The notes below the pieces were generated by a model, which did not search any database, was not told where the DNA came from, and was given only the letters and a program-made list of their open reading frames with translations. A stretch of 64,000 nt of DNA from Chaetomium olivaceum (lineage: Eukaryota; Ascomycota; Sordariomycetes; Sordariales; Chaetomiaceae), in contig JAYWVB010000018.1 of the NCBI GenBank assembly GCA_039881045.1, forward strand, positions 62,001 to 126,000. Reading direction: 5' to 3'. Position numbers and translations under genes: made by a program. Position 1 is the stretch's first letter; each line of letters begins with the position of its first letter. Shown here piece by piece: positions 11,178 to 22,052 of this stretch.

Positions 11178-13641
11178 CTACGATCCGGGCTCGGAAATCC
11201 CAGGGTCTCGCCAGAGCGCCGCGTCCTCTACGTCATCGGTTTCAGTACCCTGGCTAGATTCAGGCATGGCCGCCCATTCTTGAAACCACGACTCGTGCCT
11301 ATGGTCTTGCTCGAACCGCCGTCTGGTCTCCTCGCCCTGTCGTTCCAGCTTGAGGATAGCGTCTCTCATGTCTTTGTCGAGCACATTCTTCGGCTCGATA
11401 AAGTCGCCACGCGCCGGTTTCCGAAACAGATGCAGCCCGTCCCAGCTCTGCGCCCTCGACAGCTGCACGTACAAGCTCATGAAGCTGGGTCGAGTCGCCG
11501 TACCGCTGGAGTGGACGCCTTTAAGGTTGACGAGCACGTTGGAGAACTGCTTGCCCTGGCTCTTCTGATCTGTCATGGCGAAGGCCGGTGTGCAGAGAGG
11601 CCCCGTTCGGTGGGTGACCCACCGAAAACCCGGCTTGCCCCTCCATCTGCCTTCTTTGCCCCGCATTTGGCTCGGGATGGCGACCGTCTTGCTCTTGATT
11701 AAAATGGTGCCATTGGGGAGCCCGGGGATGGCGAGGCCCGCGCTGTCGTCTGACTGAAGGAGGACGGCCACCGGCGGTCCAAGATGAAGAGTCACATCGC
11801 TGGCGAGCGCGATGGTGCCGGCGGCGAGGTCGGGAAAGATGTCGACGGCCTTGAAAGGCGCCCCGTTGACGACCTTCAGCCCGACAAACTGGTTGCGAGT
11901 CACCACCACCGGCATGCCTTGCGCGTAGAAGAAGAGGCCGGGGGTCGGCAGCTGCGAGTCGTCTCCGTAGCGGAGCACGTGGCATAGGTCCCCCGCACTC
12001 AATCGCTTCCCCGACTCAGTATCGTGCTTGGCCGCAAAGACTGAGATGTGCTTGCCGTGGGCACGAGCCCACTGGACGACGGCCGCCATGTTCAGGTCCC
12101 ACCGGTCTTGGTTCAGAGGCGTGATGGCTCTCAGGCCATCTACGAAGGAGTACTTGCACGACGGTGTATAGAGGCGTTGGCTCAGCCGCTGGAAGTCCAG
12201 CTCTGTCTGCTCCCCACTGCGCAGGCGCCGGAGGAAGCCCCGCAGCCTTGGACAGCCGGCTGCGCGGACCTGTTCGCGGAGGATGACGACGTTCGTGAAC
12301 TGGAGGAACAGCTTATGCGCTGCTAGGTGCTTTGCCGAGCTGTCCGGTCTCTGTCCACCGGGGTCCTTAGGCGTTGGCAAGAGGAGGCTGGTCTGCAGGA
12401 CGGGGTCGAACTGGAAGAAATCACCAAAGAACATGACCATCGGGATCCCGCCGAACGGTCGATGCTGGTCGTCTCTGTACTGCTTCAGGCGGCTGTCCAC
12501 CGCCGCGAGCGTGAGACCGCCCACCTGGCTGATCTCGTCGATAACCAGCATGATCATGTTTTTCCACCGCAGCTTCTCTTCTTCCGAGATGTTCTTGGCT
12601 GTCGCTGCCCTGCCCTCAAACGCAATATTTGCCGCCGAGTGCAGCGTCACTCCGCCGATAAGCGCGGCCGCATTACCGCTGGCGCCCGTCAGGAGCAGCG
12701 TGTGGAGACCGTCCTTCAGCCGGAACATGTCCTTGATGGCGTGTATGACGCGAGATTTGCCGGTGCCGCCCTCGCCGCCGATGTATTGGAAATGCTGCCG
12801 ACCCCCTTCTTCCTGCAGCCGTGTGCCGCGCTCGTCAAGAAATGCCGCTGGTAGTAAGACTGCCATCGACTGGAGCTTGTTCAGGGTCCAGTGCCTTGTG
12901 AGCCCCAGCGCCACATCGACGTATGTTGCATAACGTCCGAGCTCGAGCCGCATCTGTCCACCCGGGCCGACCCCTTCTGGAGATCTTTCGCATCCGTGAA
13001 CGGGCAACCGTGGGCTCCCGTGTGGCTCGCCAGCATGCGCAGAAGACGGATTCGTTTGCCTGCCCTGGATCTTCGCCGTGACGCTGCTGTCCTCTTTCTT
13101 CTGGACCTTCAATACCGCGTCGATCTCCTCGCGGCTGGGCAATCCCATGCCGCGGAAAGGCGAGTCTTGGAGGTCCTGTAGCATGGTATAGAAATGGCGA
13201 CCACGCTGGGCAGCATTGTTGTCGTCCTGGCTTGGGTCAACTGCCCTCGCCTCTTCGTCCAAGCGCCTCAGCGCCGAAGTCGCTGTCATATCTTTGATCT
13301 CGCTACCTCGAACCGCTGAAAGGACATCCAAGAAGGCTTCGTAGTGGGCCTGTGGATCGATGCCCCCACCATCCAGTCCGACGCCGTCATCGTCCCCCTC
13401 CCGGTCCTCAAAGTCAAACCCGTCGACGACGTCTTCGTTTTCCTGTTCTAGCCCTTGCATCTTTCGGTCAGCACGGGCATCGTCCGCCGAGACGCGTAGC
13501 AGAGCGATATTCTGGACGTGTGAGCGGATTCGGGCGCCCAGCTGCCCCTCGAGCGATTGCCAAAGTCCTGGTATATCGTCCGCTGGCTCAGCCTGAAACC
13601 TTTCCCATGGAACGAAGAGGGCGAGGTGCAGGACTGCGTTT
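11178..13641 (-). CDS. Helitron PIF1-type DNA helicase exon (3' exon of Rep/helicase gene)
   Basis: Superfamily 1 helicase domain that unwinds DNA during rolling-circle transposition. The exon begins by finishing an Arg codon and then reads NAVLHLALFVPWERF, a block found at this place in fungal Helitron proteins. The Walker A is GGEGGTGKSRV, the Walker B is MLVIDEISQVGG, and then VMFFGDFFQFDPVL. C-terminal motifs include MPVVVTRNQFVGLKVVNGA and FMSLYVQLSRAQSWDGLHL, typical of the PIF1/RRM3 fold. The frame is open through to PGISEPGS. If translated alone from the ATG at 13715, the first about 25 residues come from the neighbouring transposon TIR and intron, so that start is not the native one. 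Confidence 0.88.
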
Positions 13642-13672
13642 CTGTATGTGACTTGTAAGCCCTTTTCTTTTA

Positions 13673-13719
13673 ACGTACTTGCATAACGAAGCGCCCACCA
13701 TAACGAAGCGCCCACTTTT
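13673..13719 (+). repeat. Terminal inverted repeat, left copy
   Basis: 47 bp, identical to the reverse complement of 15487-15533. It holds two direct copies of ATAACGAAGCGCCCAC 17 bp apart, a likely double transposase-binding site. Confidence 0.9.
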
Positions 13720-13779
13720 CCCGGACCTCAACCACTTTGTGTAAGTCAATTCAGCCACAACAGCTCAAATCAATTGAAA

Positions 13780-15435
13780 CTACTCGGAGTCACTGTCTTC
13801 AGACATCTCGCAAACTACTTGACATGTCCGCGCATTGTGGCCGGGCTTCTTGCAGTTGCTGCAGAGCCGAATGCGTGGCCCACCCACTGTTATACAACCA
13901 CTACTCCCTGACGTTTCCTCGCAGTCCTTATCACCAAGTCCCCGGTCAGCCATCAAACCCTTTGCCTCTTGTAAACTAAGTGATCCTCCTTCCTGCAGAC
14001 GCGTTTTCTTTGTCCTACGGCGCTTGCTTAGTCGCTCATTTGCTGTACGAAGTTCCTGGGCCTCAGCTCGGAGTAACACCATTTCATGTGCCAATTTTGA
14101 GATGCTCTTGGCCTGCAAGTCGATGATGTCGAAAATGTGAGTCGGAGAGCTACCTTGATGGTTCTCGATCTTCCGCTTGAGAGTGATGGAGCTCTTGGTC
14201 GCGTCGTACGCATTGGATGGGGTCTTCAGGGCCCAAGTCGAGGCTGTTCCGGGACGCGAGTTTGGAGGAGATGGGGTAAGTGGCTTAGGGTCGAGGCAAG
14301 AAACTACCAATTCAGGGTCAAAAGGAACAAGGCCAGTTGCTCTAAAGCCCGCTCGTATGTTGTTCGCTGTGATTGAAGCGTGAAATGCCTCGACAAACGC
14401 GTCGAAGAAGCCCTCCTTCGTAATGTGGGTGATCTGCATCCGCATCATCTGCTCAATCCGCTTGCCGTACGAGGCCTTGAGCGGACTAAAACACCCAACA
14501 TCAAGAGGCTGGAGAAAGTGGGAAGAATGGGGAGGCATGCAAAGTGTAACAATGTTGTTGGCCTTGCAGAAATCTTCGAAGTCGACCGAGTGGTGGCTTT
14601 CGTGGCCGTCAAGGATGAGCAGTCGATGTACCCCTCTCGTACGGCGTTTGGTAGCCTCGTCGAAATGTTTTAGCCAATCGAGGCCAATCTCATTTGTTGT
14701 CCAGCCATTCTCGCTTGTATGGACTCTCCATTCGGGCTGGAACCGGCTGTCCTGGTACCAAGGGAGGAGGTGGTTTTTCCCCTTGACGACAAAGTACGGC
14801 GGCACGACCCAGCCATCCGCACACACAGCTTGGATCACCGTAACCCACTCTCGATTGCCAGGCTGCTTTGTGCGAGGCCGTCCACGTCGCTCGGAGCTCG
14901 TCACGACCTTTGCACTCGAAAGTATGCCCATCTGGAACCCAGTCTCGTCGAAGTTGTAGATGTCCCCCTCTTGGATCGCGTATTTATCGATTACGTTGCG
15001 TACGAGCCGAAACCACGCGTTTACTACGTCGGGATCTTCGCATTGGGCTCTCTTGTAATCGATTCGGCGTCGGAAACGCGTCGTAACCTTGGAATGTCGC
15101 TTTACGAAACCGTTTGCCCATCGGGGTCCGACGCCCGACGCGCCGCGTGCGGCCCGAAGGCGATCGGCCATTTCTCGAAGGTCCGAGAGCTGGGGCTGAA
15201 ATCCTCGCGCATCAAGGTCGAGTACTCTCTCAAGAAGGACTTGCTCTTCAAAGTCAGTCAGTTTTCGAAGGTTGGCTGGTATTTCGCGTCGTGGTTGCTT
15301 TCCGGCGCGTCGGTCGCGGAGCGAGCTTCGTGAGACCTCGTAGATCGCAGAAGCTTTTCGGACAGAAAGTTTAGGGTCTTTCTTGAGAGCTTCAAGCGCA
15401 AGGATCATACGAGTTTCTTTTGGAAGAGATTCCAT
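13780..15435 (-). CDS. pogo/Fot-type transposase, 551 aa
   Basis: Cut-and-paste transposase. The N-terminus carries a helix-turn-helix (LSVRKASAIYEVSRSSLRDR) and a CENP-B-type second DNA-binding region (WANGFVKRHSKVTTRFRRR). The catalytic DDE/D core has the first Asp in YNFDETGFQMG, the second in LLILDGHESHH, and the third in FLQPLDVGCFSPLK. A Lys/Arg-rich stretch (SKRRRTKKTR) may be a nuclear localisation signal. The C-terminus has a zinc knuckle, CSNCKKPGHNARTC, which is common in Fot-like proteins. The single ORF has no internal stops and no introns. Its length matches active family members. Confidence 0.95.
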   Translation of the reverse strand: MESLPKETRMILALEALKKDPKLSVRKASAIYEVSRSSLRDRRAGKQPRREIPANLRKLTDFEEQVLLERVLDLDARGFQPQLSDLREMADRLRAARGASGVGPRWANGFVKRHSKVTTRFRRRIDYKRAQCEDPDVVNAWFRLVRNVIDKYAIQEGDIYNFDETGFQMGILSSAKVVTSSERRGRPRTKQPGNREWVTVIQAVCADGWVVPPYFVVKGKNHLLPWYQDSRFQPEWRVHTSENGWTTNEIGLDWLKHFDEATKRRTRGVHRLLILDGHESHHSVDFEDFCKANNIVTLCMPPHSSHFLQPLDVGCFSPLKASYGKRIEQMMRMQITHITKEGFFDAFVEAFHASITANNIRAGFRATGLVPFDPELVVSCLDPKPLTPSPPNSRPGTASTWALKTPSNAYDATKSSITLKRKIENHQGSSPTHIFDIIDLQAKSISKLAHEMVLLRAEAQELRTANERLSKRRRTKKTRLQEGGSLSLQEAKGLMADRGLGDKDCEETSGSSGCITVGGPRIRLCSNCKKPGHNARTCQVVCEMSEDSDSE

Positions 15436-15486
15436 TTTGTTGTGTGGAGAAAAGTGAGGATAGAGTTGGAAGGTTGTTAGGTGTAA

Positions 15487-15533
15487 AAAAGTGGGCGCTT
15501 CGTTATGGTGGGCGCTTCGTTATGCAAGTACGT
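15487..15533 (-). repeat. Terminal inverted repeat, right copy
   Basis: Reverse complement of the left TIR over 47 bp, with the same duplicated 16-bp motif. The TA duplication follows at 15534-15535. Confidence 0.9.
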
Positions 15534-15559
15534 TACGCCAAGAGGACCCTGCTACCTAC

Positions 15560-18500
15560 CTCCTTACAAATTTCTCGTCCTGCTCTTCGAACTCGTCTGT
15601 GAGGCGGCCATGAAAAACGGGTACTGCTGTCTCCTTGGGAGTTCGGAGGCATTGAATCCATCCTTTGCAGACTGTTTCCGATGGTGGAAAAGGAACCGAG
15701 GTCGGGTCTCGCCGGTGACAATGCTCCTTTTTCAGGACCACAAAGGACACGTAGTCATAGAAACAGAGGTGCTCGAGGATCGGCCCGCGGTGCTTGTACG
15801 CTTCCAAATAAGAGAGCTTGAAGCCGCTTTCTCCGAAGTAGACATTGTTTGGGTACGGCTCTTCACCAAGGTTCGCCAATGCTTCTCGCAGACCCGGCCA
15901 CTGTCTAGCACAGGCCCAGTACAAGGAATTCAGATGTATCCAGCTCCAAGCAGTGACGTTCGTGAAGTCGGTCTCGAAGCCGAGCAGATAGCCAAGCACT
16001 TCGGGATGTGAGAGCTCTCTGCTCGTGTGGATTCGATTTGCGACTCGTAGGAGGAACGATTTGGTGGCTTCTCCCATCGCCGACGGCGCAGCAGAGCCGT
16101 CTGGCTCTCCTTTCTGCTGTGAGGCCAACTCCAGCAGCTCCTCTGCATGAGCGAGTCGCATCCACATCGGAGCGTTGAGCTTCGAGGCGTAGTTGCAAAT
16201 GTAATGGACGAGCGCCAGCCCCTTCTTCCGCGTAATGACTGGTGATATGTCAGTATTATGCCGAAGACCTACGGCCATGCTCTGGTTGTACTGATTGACC
16301 ATCTGATGATCCCGTTTCACCTCGAGCAGGCCGTCTTCCGTAAAGCTAGTCTCCGGCACGAGTTTCCACGGAGCCCGGAACCGACACAGCTGCGCTTCGC
16401 AATTCTTCACACCCGACTTGAGAACTTCCTTGATCGAGTATTTCACACACGTAGCGGTGTGGTGGACTTGGCAGCGAGACGCGACGAAGTTGGCTTCACG
16501 CTCAAACTCTCCGATAGCCACTCCGCGTCGTGTATCAACTCGGGCTCTACCACAGTGGTCTTCTTGCCACTCTCCGTTGCCTCCTTCGCCAGGGCCTGGT
16601 TCAGGGTTGCGGTGAATACGTCATCCGCAAAGCTCTTCACTTGGACCGGTATACCCCTTCGTCGGGGTTGGCCATATCGCGGACGAGATTCACCAGATCC
16701 AGGTTCCCGTCCAGCCACAGCAGGCCGTGGAGGTGAAGGGCCCCGCGGTCGTTGGTCTCTACCGTGGCGTAATAGTGACTGACGTTCCCGTATATAGAAG
16801 GCCGCCCAACGCGAACGTAGTGCTCAAAAAACATGGAATCTCGCGGAAGAAGAAAAGAGTCGAGCTCAGAGGATCGTGGACCGAGAGGGTCGTCGCCTGC
16901 AGCGCCGTGGACAGTGCGCTGAGAAAGGCTCTGGCGGCCTCGCCATCCCGTCCCCTGTGCGCCGCGAGCTTCAGCTTTACCGGATTGTTGATGTCGTTTG
17001 GGTTGAGCGTAAACCAGATAGCCGTGAGGCCGAACGCACGATCATGGACCAGATCTTCTTCCGCATCGACAGGCGGCTCTCGTTTGATAATGGATGTCGG
17101 CTACCGTAAAGAGAAAGCTCCTTCATAAGTGCAAGGACGTCTCCGTCCGTCGTCTTTCCCGTCTCGGACATCTCCTTTTGCGCCTCCCTCAACCGCTCGG
17201 GTGTCAGCCTCCGATGGATTCCCTCGATGCGTCGGAAAGCCGACCGCTTCAAGCGCCCCTGGCCGATTCGTCGATTCCGGGACTTTACAAGAATGTTGAA
17301 GATGAGAAACCCAAACATAGGGTGCTGGCCAAAATGCCCACCGTGTCTCTGCAGAACAACCTTGGCCCACGATTCTAGCGTCATATCTCGCAATAGGGAT
17401 TGCTGACCCTCTCCTTCGTTGCGGTCCGCCACCGTGGCCGCCACGCCCGTATGGAAAGCAACAAGGGAATGTCTTGGGGAAATAGTCGGGAGAGAACGCG
17501 TCGGCGAACTCACTACCCCGCGATACCCGGATGAACGGTCGTTCCGAGGATCCATAGACCTGCATAGAGGTGCCTCGCCGGCACCGCCTCATAGCGGTCT
17601 CAGACTCGCGCTCGCTCTAACGCTAGACTAATGAATCTAGCTTGTCCTGCTCCGAAGGTGGTGGTCGTCGATCGGAAACATGGCCGAGGACGTAACTCAA
17701 ACACCCCTCCCGTTTCTTCGCCACTGCGTCCTCCAACCGGCGGGGGGTTCGATAGGCGTGGCCTCGGAAGGGACCGGACTGGCTTGGATCTATCTGCTAA
17801 TTCCGTCACAATATCCTCAACCGTCGATGGCTCGACCGGGAGATCCTGTCCTCGATCGGTCGGCGGCACGATCTGTGCTGTCCGGATGGCCTCCTCTGCA
17901 GTCTCTTGCTCTCTCACCATTCGTTGGTACGCCAGAGACGGCACCTGGCTACCAACCTCAAAGACCAACTGTCCATCTCCTCCTCGTTGATTACAATGTC
18001 CGCGTAAAGAGGGTTATTTGCCCGCAGCCAATGTAACGCTGTGCGAAGGGCGCCGGGTCGGACACTCAACAGTTTGCTCACGTCCACCGGTCTCGGCCGC
18101 TCTAAGCCAGTCCATCACATGCACCTGGTCCAACGACGAGATAAGTGGATGCGGCAATATAGTCGCAGCCAACGACTCTACATCGTTGGGGAAGACCGAG
18201 ATATGGCCAACAATGTGCTTCCGATATGTCGGACCGGTCTGCTGACCGCGCTGCACGTTGAACTTGGTGATGAACCCGTAGGCCGTATTGAGGGAGATGA
18301 GTTTCTCCTCTAGAGGAGTGAGCTCCCCAAGTTCCTTTGGGTATCTGTGCTCGCACCCGATATCCATTGTGCTACCCATGCAGGCGTCCGGGACCCGACG
18401 ACGGTCGAAAGCAGCTCGACAGGTGAAACAAACCGGCACGACATTCTCGCCATCTCGATCTGGAAAACACCTCTTACAGGCCAGAAGTCTCGCCATGGCC

Positions 18501-18775
18501 GGCTGTACCTCCGCGGGAACCGCCCTTGTCCAGTCGACATGGTCAAGGTCCCGTGGCTTCTTCTTCATGTAGCAGACGGAGCACGTGGCTATCTCCATGG
18601 TGCTCTCGTCATGAAACGCTTTCAAGAAGGACTGCACGGTGTCGACTTTACGTTCTGCCGGAATAGGGTTGCACCAGTCACGGCGAACTGAGGCTGCTTG
18701 CTTCTCTTGGAAGGATTGCTCCGCTGCCTGAACCAGTTGATCTAGTGCTTCCCTTTGCCGCACAATCATCTCCAC
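15560..18775 (-). pseudogene. Helitron Rep region and Cys-rich upstream domain, frameshifted
   Basis: From 5' to 3': a Cys-rich domain (CSVCYMKK, CKRCFPDRDG, CFTCRAAF, then TPLEEKLISLNTAYGFITKF), about 18775-18014; a linker with LAYQRMVREQETAEEAIRTA, about 17968-17740; the block SSERPFIRVSRGSEFADAF near 17540; WAKVVLQRHGGHFGQHPMFG near 17370; FTLNPNDINNPVKL near 17000; the Rep HxH motif GALHLHGLLWLDG near 16730; and the Tyr-bearing region CVKYSIKEV with NAPMWMRLAHAEELL down to 15560. These belong to one protein but sit in different frames. Breaks lie near 18050, 17660, 17450, 16990, 16652 (a C4 run on the + strand) and 16510. The last exon ends VRR and splices at 15559 into the intron that holds the Fot-type element. 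Confidence 0.8.
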
Positions 18776-18868
18776 GGACGACCAGTCAAGATGGGTTGGC
18801 TGTCCGCCCGCTGGGTCCGGGGAAGACCCTTCTGGCCTCGGCCGACGCCGTCTTCTAATTGTTTGCTG

Positions 18869-20045
18869 TTAATCACCCAACGGCACAGGTAGACCTGAAG
18901 TATAGGAAGATACTATTACGTACTGCGGAGATGACGAATCGGCTTCCGGCCTCGGCCTTGGAGCTCTTTGGCGGCCCTGGCTCGCATGCTCTACCAGCTC
19001 TTCTCGTGCTTCCCTTTGCTGCGCAATCATCTCCACGGATGTCAGGTCAGGATCGCCTGGCTGCCCGACCGTTATGTCCGTGGAAGACCCCTCTTGCTGT
19101 GGCCGACGTCGTCTCCTGATCATATGCTGTCAGTAACTTCAGCAGACTTGACGCATAAAAAAACACTGTTCCGTACTCTGGGGTTGACGAATCGGCTTCC
19201 TGCCTCGCCCTTCGAGCTCTTTGGCGACCCTGGCTCGTATGCTCTACGAGCTCTTCTCGGCGTCGTGCCGCCTCCTCTCCAGCCCGCCGCTGTCTCTCCA
19301 GCCACTGTCTGATTTCTTCGGCTTGCGGGTGCCGTTCTCTTTCCTCTTCGAGTCGTCGTCTTTTCTCCTCTTCCCGGATACGCCGACCTTCTTCCTGACG
19401 CAGGCATCTCTCCTCGTGTTGGCGGCGGCGGTATTCTTCTTGATGTCCAATCGTCTCCGTTTGCTGACGGCGGCGGTAGTCTGCCTGCTGTCCAATCGCC
19501 TCCGTTTGCTGACGGACGCGATATCCTTCCTGCTGTCGGATCGTCTGCGTCTGCTGACGGCCGCGCTCCTCCTCTTCCATCCATCTGATCGCCTCTCGCT
19601 GCTGCCGGGCGACCTCTCGCTCGCGCCGCCTTTGCTCCGTTAGCAACCGCCCTGCTATTTCCTCATGTTGCCTCATGACCTCTCGCTCGCGCCGCCTTTG
19701 CTCCGTTAGCAACCGCCCTGCTATTTCCTCATGTTGCCTCATGACCTCTCGCTCGCGCCGCCCTGCTATTTCCTCATGTTGCCTCATGACCTCCCGCTCC
19801 TGCCGCCTTTGTTCTGCCAGCCGCCGTTGTGAGGCTTCCCGTATGGCCCGGCTCTCGTCATCTTGTGGTCCTGTCAACGTCTGTGGGCGCCGACTGCGGC
19901 GCTCTTCTTGCGGCTGGAACGGCACGGAACGAAGGCCTGCTGCCGCCTGCTCATGACCCGCATGACCTGTGACTGTCCGTTCCTGCTGGGGTTCAGGCTG
20001 TTGCGGACCGGGGAAAAAAGAAGGGCCGTCGTGCGATTCGGCCAT
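18869..20045 (-). CDS. Helitron Rep/helicase N-terminal coiled-coil exons
   Basis: The ATG at 20045 starts MAESHDGPSFFPGPQQPEPQ. It continues into about 220 residues of highly charged coiled coil with internal repeats of MRQHEEIAGRLLTEQRRRER type (three copies) and RQQTETIGHQEEYRR type. Intron-like junctions (GTACGG...GACAG near 19184-19130, GTACGT...AATTAG near 18919-18855) separate near-duplicate exons. The segments ending in EADSSTPE and EADSSSPQ, each preceded by EELVEHxSQGRQRA, are copies of one exon. So an exon plus its intron was duplicated in tandem. The function of this N-terminus is unknown; oligomerisation is a guess. Confidence 0.7.
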
Positions 20046-20531
20046 GCTGAAGTCCTAACAAGCTGCTGTTCGACTATGTCATTATACGTATAACTAGCGT
20101 CTGATCGGCCGATGAACTTCGTACTGGCCGCTCTATCGATTTTCCCAAGATACTTTTTCTCTATAACAGAAACATTCCTAGCCACTTTACCAAGTGCCGC
20201 GAATCGCGTCAGAGGAATCCTCTTCCGATTGCATATCGACTGCAATGGTGGCGCCCATATCTCCGAGACACAATTGGCAGACGGGTATGTCTGTGCCCGG
20301 TCGTATATGCAAGAATCCAACGATCCATCGCCCTTGCGGCGATATCTGTTTCTATCATTCCGGTATATCGATTGGCTTCTCTGTTTCCGGAGCATTCTGG
20401 CGGATCTGGCCTGTTTCACTGGGCCATCTTTGTTTGCAGCGCCCTAGCGCCTCCCCTCATAGGAACCTCGATAACCATAATATACCTATAAGAGCATGTC
20501 ATCCCAGGGCCTTTCTCTCCCTAGATGCCAT

Positions 20532-20583
20532 CCTCTCATCACACTACCCGTGAACTGCCATTCTCTCATCACACTACCCGTGA
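20532..20583 (+). repeat. Tandem duplication in the upstream region of the divergent gene
   Basis: A stretch of 21-22 bp (TCTCATCACACTACCCGTGAA) occurs twice with a short spacer. It lies in the divergent promoter between the Helitron gene and the gene at 20600, just before the probable start codon. Confidence 0.8.
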
Positions 20584-20599
20584 ATCTATTGCCGCCGAC

Positions 20600-22052
20600 A
20601 TGTCTGCTCCTCATCTCACTGTCGTTCGCCCGATACCCCCGGTGCCAAGTAAGCGACATCAAGGCATTATCGGTACAGACCTCATCGTCACCTACCACTC
20701 CGACCTGGTCCAGTGCGACATCCTCCCACCCGGCTCCCGATACACGAATGCAGGAAGCTTCAAGGCCGGGACCTTCCTACCATTCATCCAACCCTCTTTT
20801 ATTCAAGAGCTCTACCCGCGCCTCCTGAGTACCGAAGACGAAGACGGCTCGGGACTTCCGGTGATACTCTCCATGTTCAACACGGAAGCAGAAATAGCGA
20901 CCCTGGAAGAGGATTGGGAAGGGAAATGGTTCAGTATCGTGGCCCGACTTTTCCCAAACAAACTTACCTTCGAAGGCGTAGGTGTTAATGGATGGGAGAC
21001 AGACGAAACCCAGTCCGTACAGGTGGCGCTGGCACTGCCGCGTGATGGCGGCTTGACTCCGTACGCCCTGTCATTTTGCACTGAAGCAGGACCTGGCTGC
21101 TAACACTTCCAAGTGTCATCCCCCGGCAGCTCGGTCGTCCCGACGAGACAGCTCCGTGGCCAAGCACTTCAGCACATGTATCCTTTGCCGGCCCCGTCGA
21201 TCTAGATACCTTCCATATCAAGCAAGGAGTTTGGCCAGAGCCGCTGATCAAGACTTCGGTGTTCGTCAAACTCGGATCTTACTTGCAGCCGGAGAACGAC
21301 CGCCCTCCTCGCAAGGGCATACACATATGCCACGTCCTCGTTCTCTTCCCCATCGACCAGCAACCCTGGAAGTCTCTGGCCGGGTGGATGCGGACCGCCG
21401 CGAACCCCTTTCCTAAGGGGTCGTGGATCGCGTGCAATGGTCGACTCCTGGGAGTCCTGGACCGCGACCTGATTCGAGGACCTCAGCTAGTCGATTCCAG
21501 CGTTCGAATCCTGGTAATCCTCGCCGACAATTGGGAATTCATTCGGCAGAATTCCCCGTCTACCAACAATACACCCACGCCAAAATCATCGGACCCTGTC
21601 GACAACTTACCAACGACACCACGATCGGCTGGCCCCGGAGGAGTCGCAAGCAGAAACCCGTTCTCTTCACTAGGCCGTGCTCGAAATCCCCCTTCCTCGC
21701 CTCAGAATCCATCTTCTTCCTCGCCGGTTGCCCCGGAAACCGCAGAAGAAGCGACCGAACCACCATCGATCCCTGGAGCGCAGCTAGACTCGATTACGGT
21801 CGACCCCGATCAGATGCCCACAGTTCCATCTTCAGGTATGGATCGCCGCCTGCCAGACCCACGGCTCGCCTAACTGTTGATCTAGATGGCGATGACTCGA
21901 ACGGCGCTTCGGACACAGAGGAATTGTTGGACGCTCAATTCGTGTCGAATAGCAGTACCCCGACAAAGAAAAGGAAGGAACCAAGCCCTCCGGAACCGGC
22001 CAGAAGCAAGAGATCCACAGCGGGAAAAAAGAAGGCGCGGCTGTATGACTAG
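20600..22052 (+). CDS. Unknown spliced protein with C-terminal NLS, possible Helitron accessory
   Basis: Family not recognised. The ATG at 20600 starts MSAPHLTVVRPIPPVPSKRH. An upstream in-frame ATG at 20525 is less likely because it reads through the duplicated leader. The body is about 280 residues of beta-rich-looking sequence (TDLIVTYHSDLVQCDILPPG; WFSIVARLFPNKLTFEGVGV; VFVKLGSYLQPENDRPPRKG). A Ser/Pro-rich linker follows. A 50-nt intron (GTATGG...CTAAC...CTAG, near 21837-21886) then leads to an acidic stretch and a basic tail (PTKKRKEP, RSTAGKKKAR) that looks nuclear. Near 21020-21125 the frame shifts by one. An intron ending GGCTGCTAAC...CGGCAG, spliced from CAG|GTGGCG, would restore it; otherwise there is an indel. 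It is divergent from the Helitron Rep gene across 554 bp. A ssDNA-binding role is only a guess. Confidence 0.55.

Larger units (their letters stand above)
13673..15533 (-). mobile_element. pogo/Fot-type DNA transposon, complete, inserted in a Helitron intron
   Basis: A 1,861-bp Tc1/mariner-superfamily element. It is bounded by 47-bp perfect terminal inverted repeats beginning ACGTACTTGCATAACGAAGC and flanked by the TA target duplication (13671-13672 and 15534-15535). It carries a single uninterrupted transposase gene. Perfect TIRs and an open frame indicate recent activity. It lies inside the intron that separates the Rep and helicase exons of the Helitron gene, in the same orientation. Confidence 0.92.
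11178..20045 (-). mobile_element. Helitron (rolling-circle transposon), Rep/helicase gene decayed in its Rep half
   Basis: One long minus-strand gene encodes, in order, an Arg/Gln/Glu-rich coiled-coil N-terminus (20045 to about 18870), a Cys-rich region (about 18775-18014), the Helitron helicase-like/Rep region (about 17600-15560) and a PIF1-type helicase (13641-11178). This is the normal order for fungal Helitrons. The Rep half is broken by several frame changes; the helicase half is one open frame. A pogo/Fot element sits at 13673-15533. The terminal TC and CTRR ends were not found, so the boundaries given are the coding limits only. The true element may extend to include the divergent gene at 20600-22052. 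Confidence 0.85.

Noticed and set aside
13360..13596. Plus-strand ORFs opposite the Helitron helicase
   Set aside because: Shadow frames of a well-supported gene.
11178..13715. Helicase ORF taken as a free-standing gene starting at 13715
   Set aside because: The first about 25 codons are transposon TIR and intron sequence. The native exon starts at 13641 and belongs to the larger Helitron gene.
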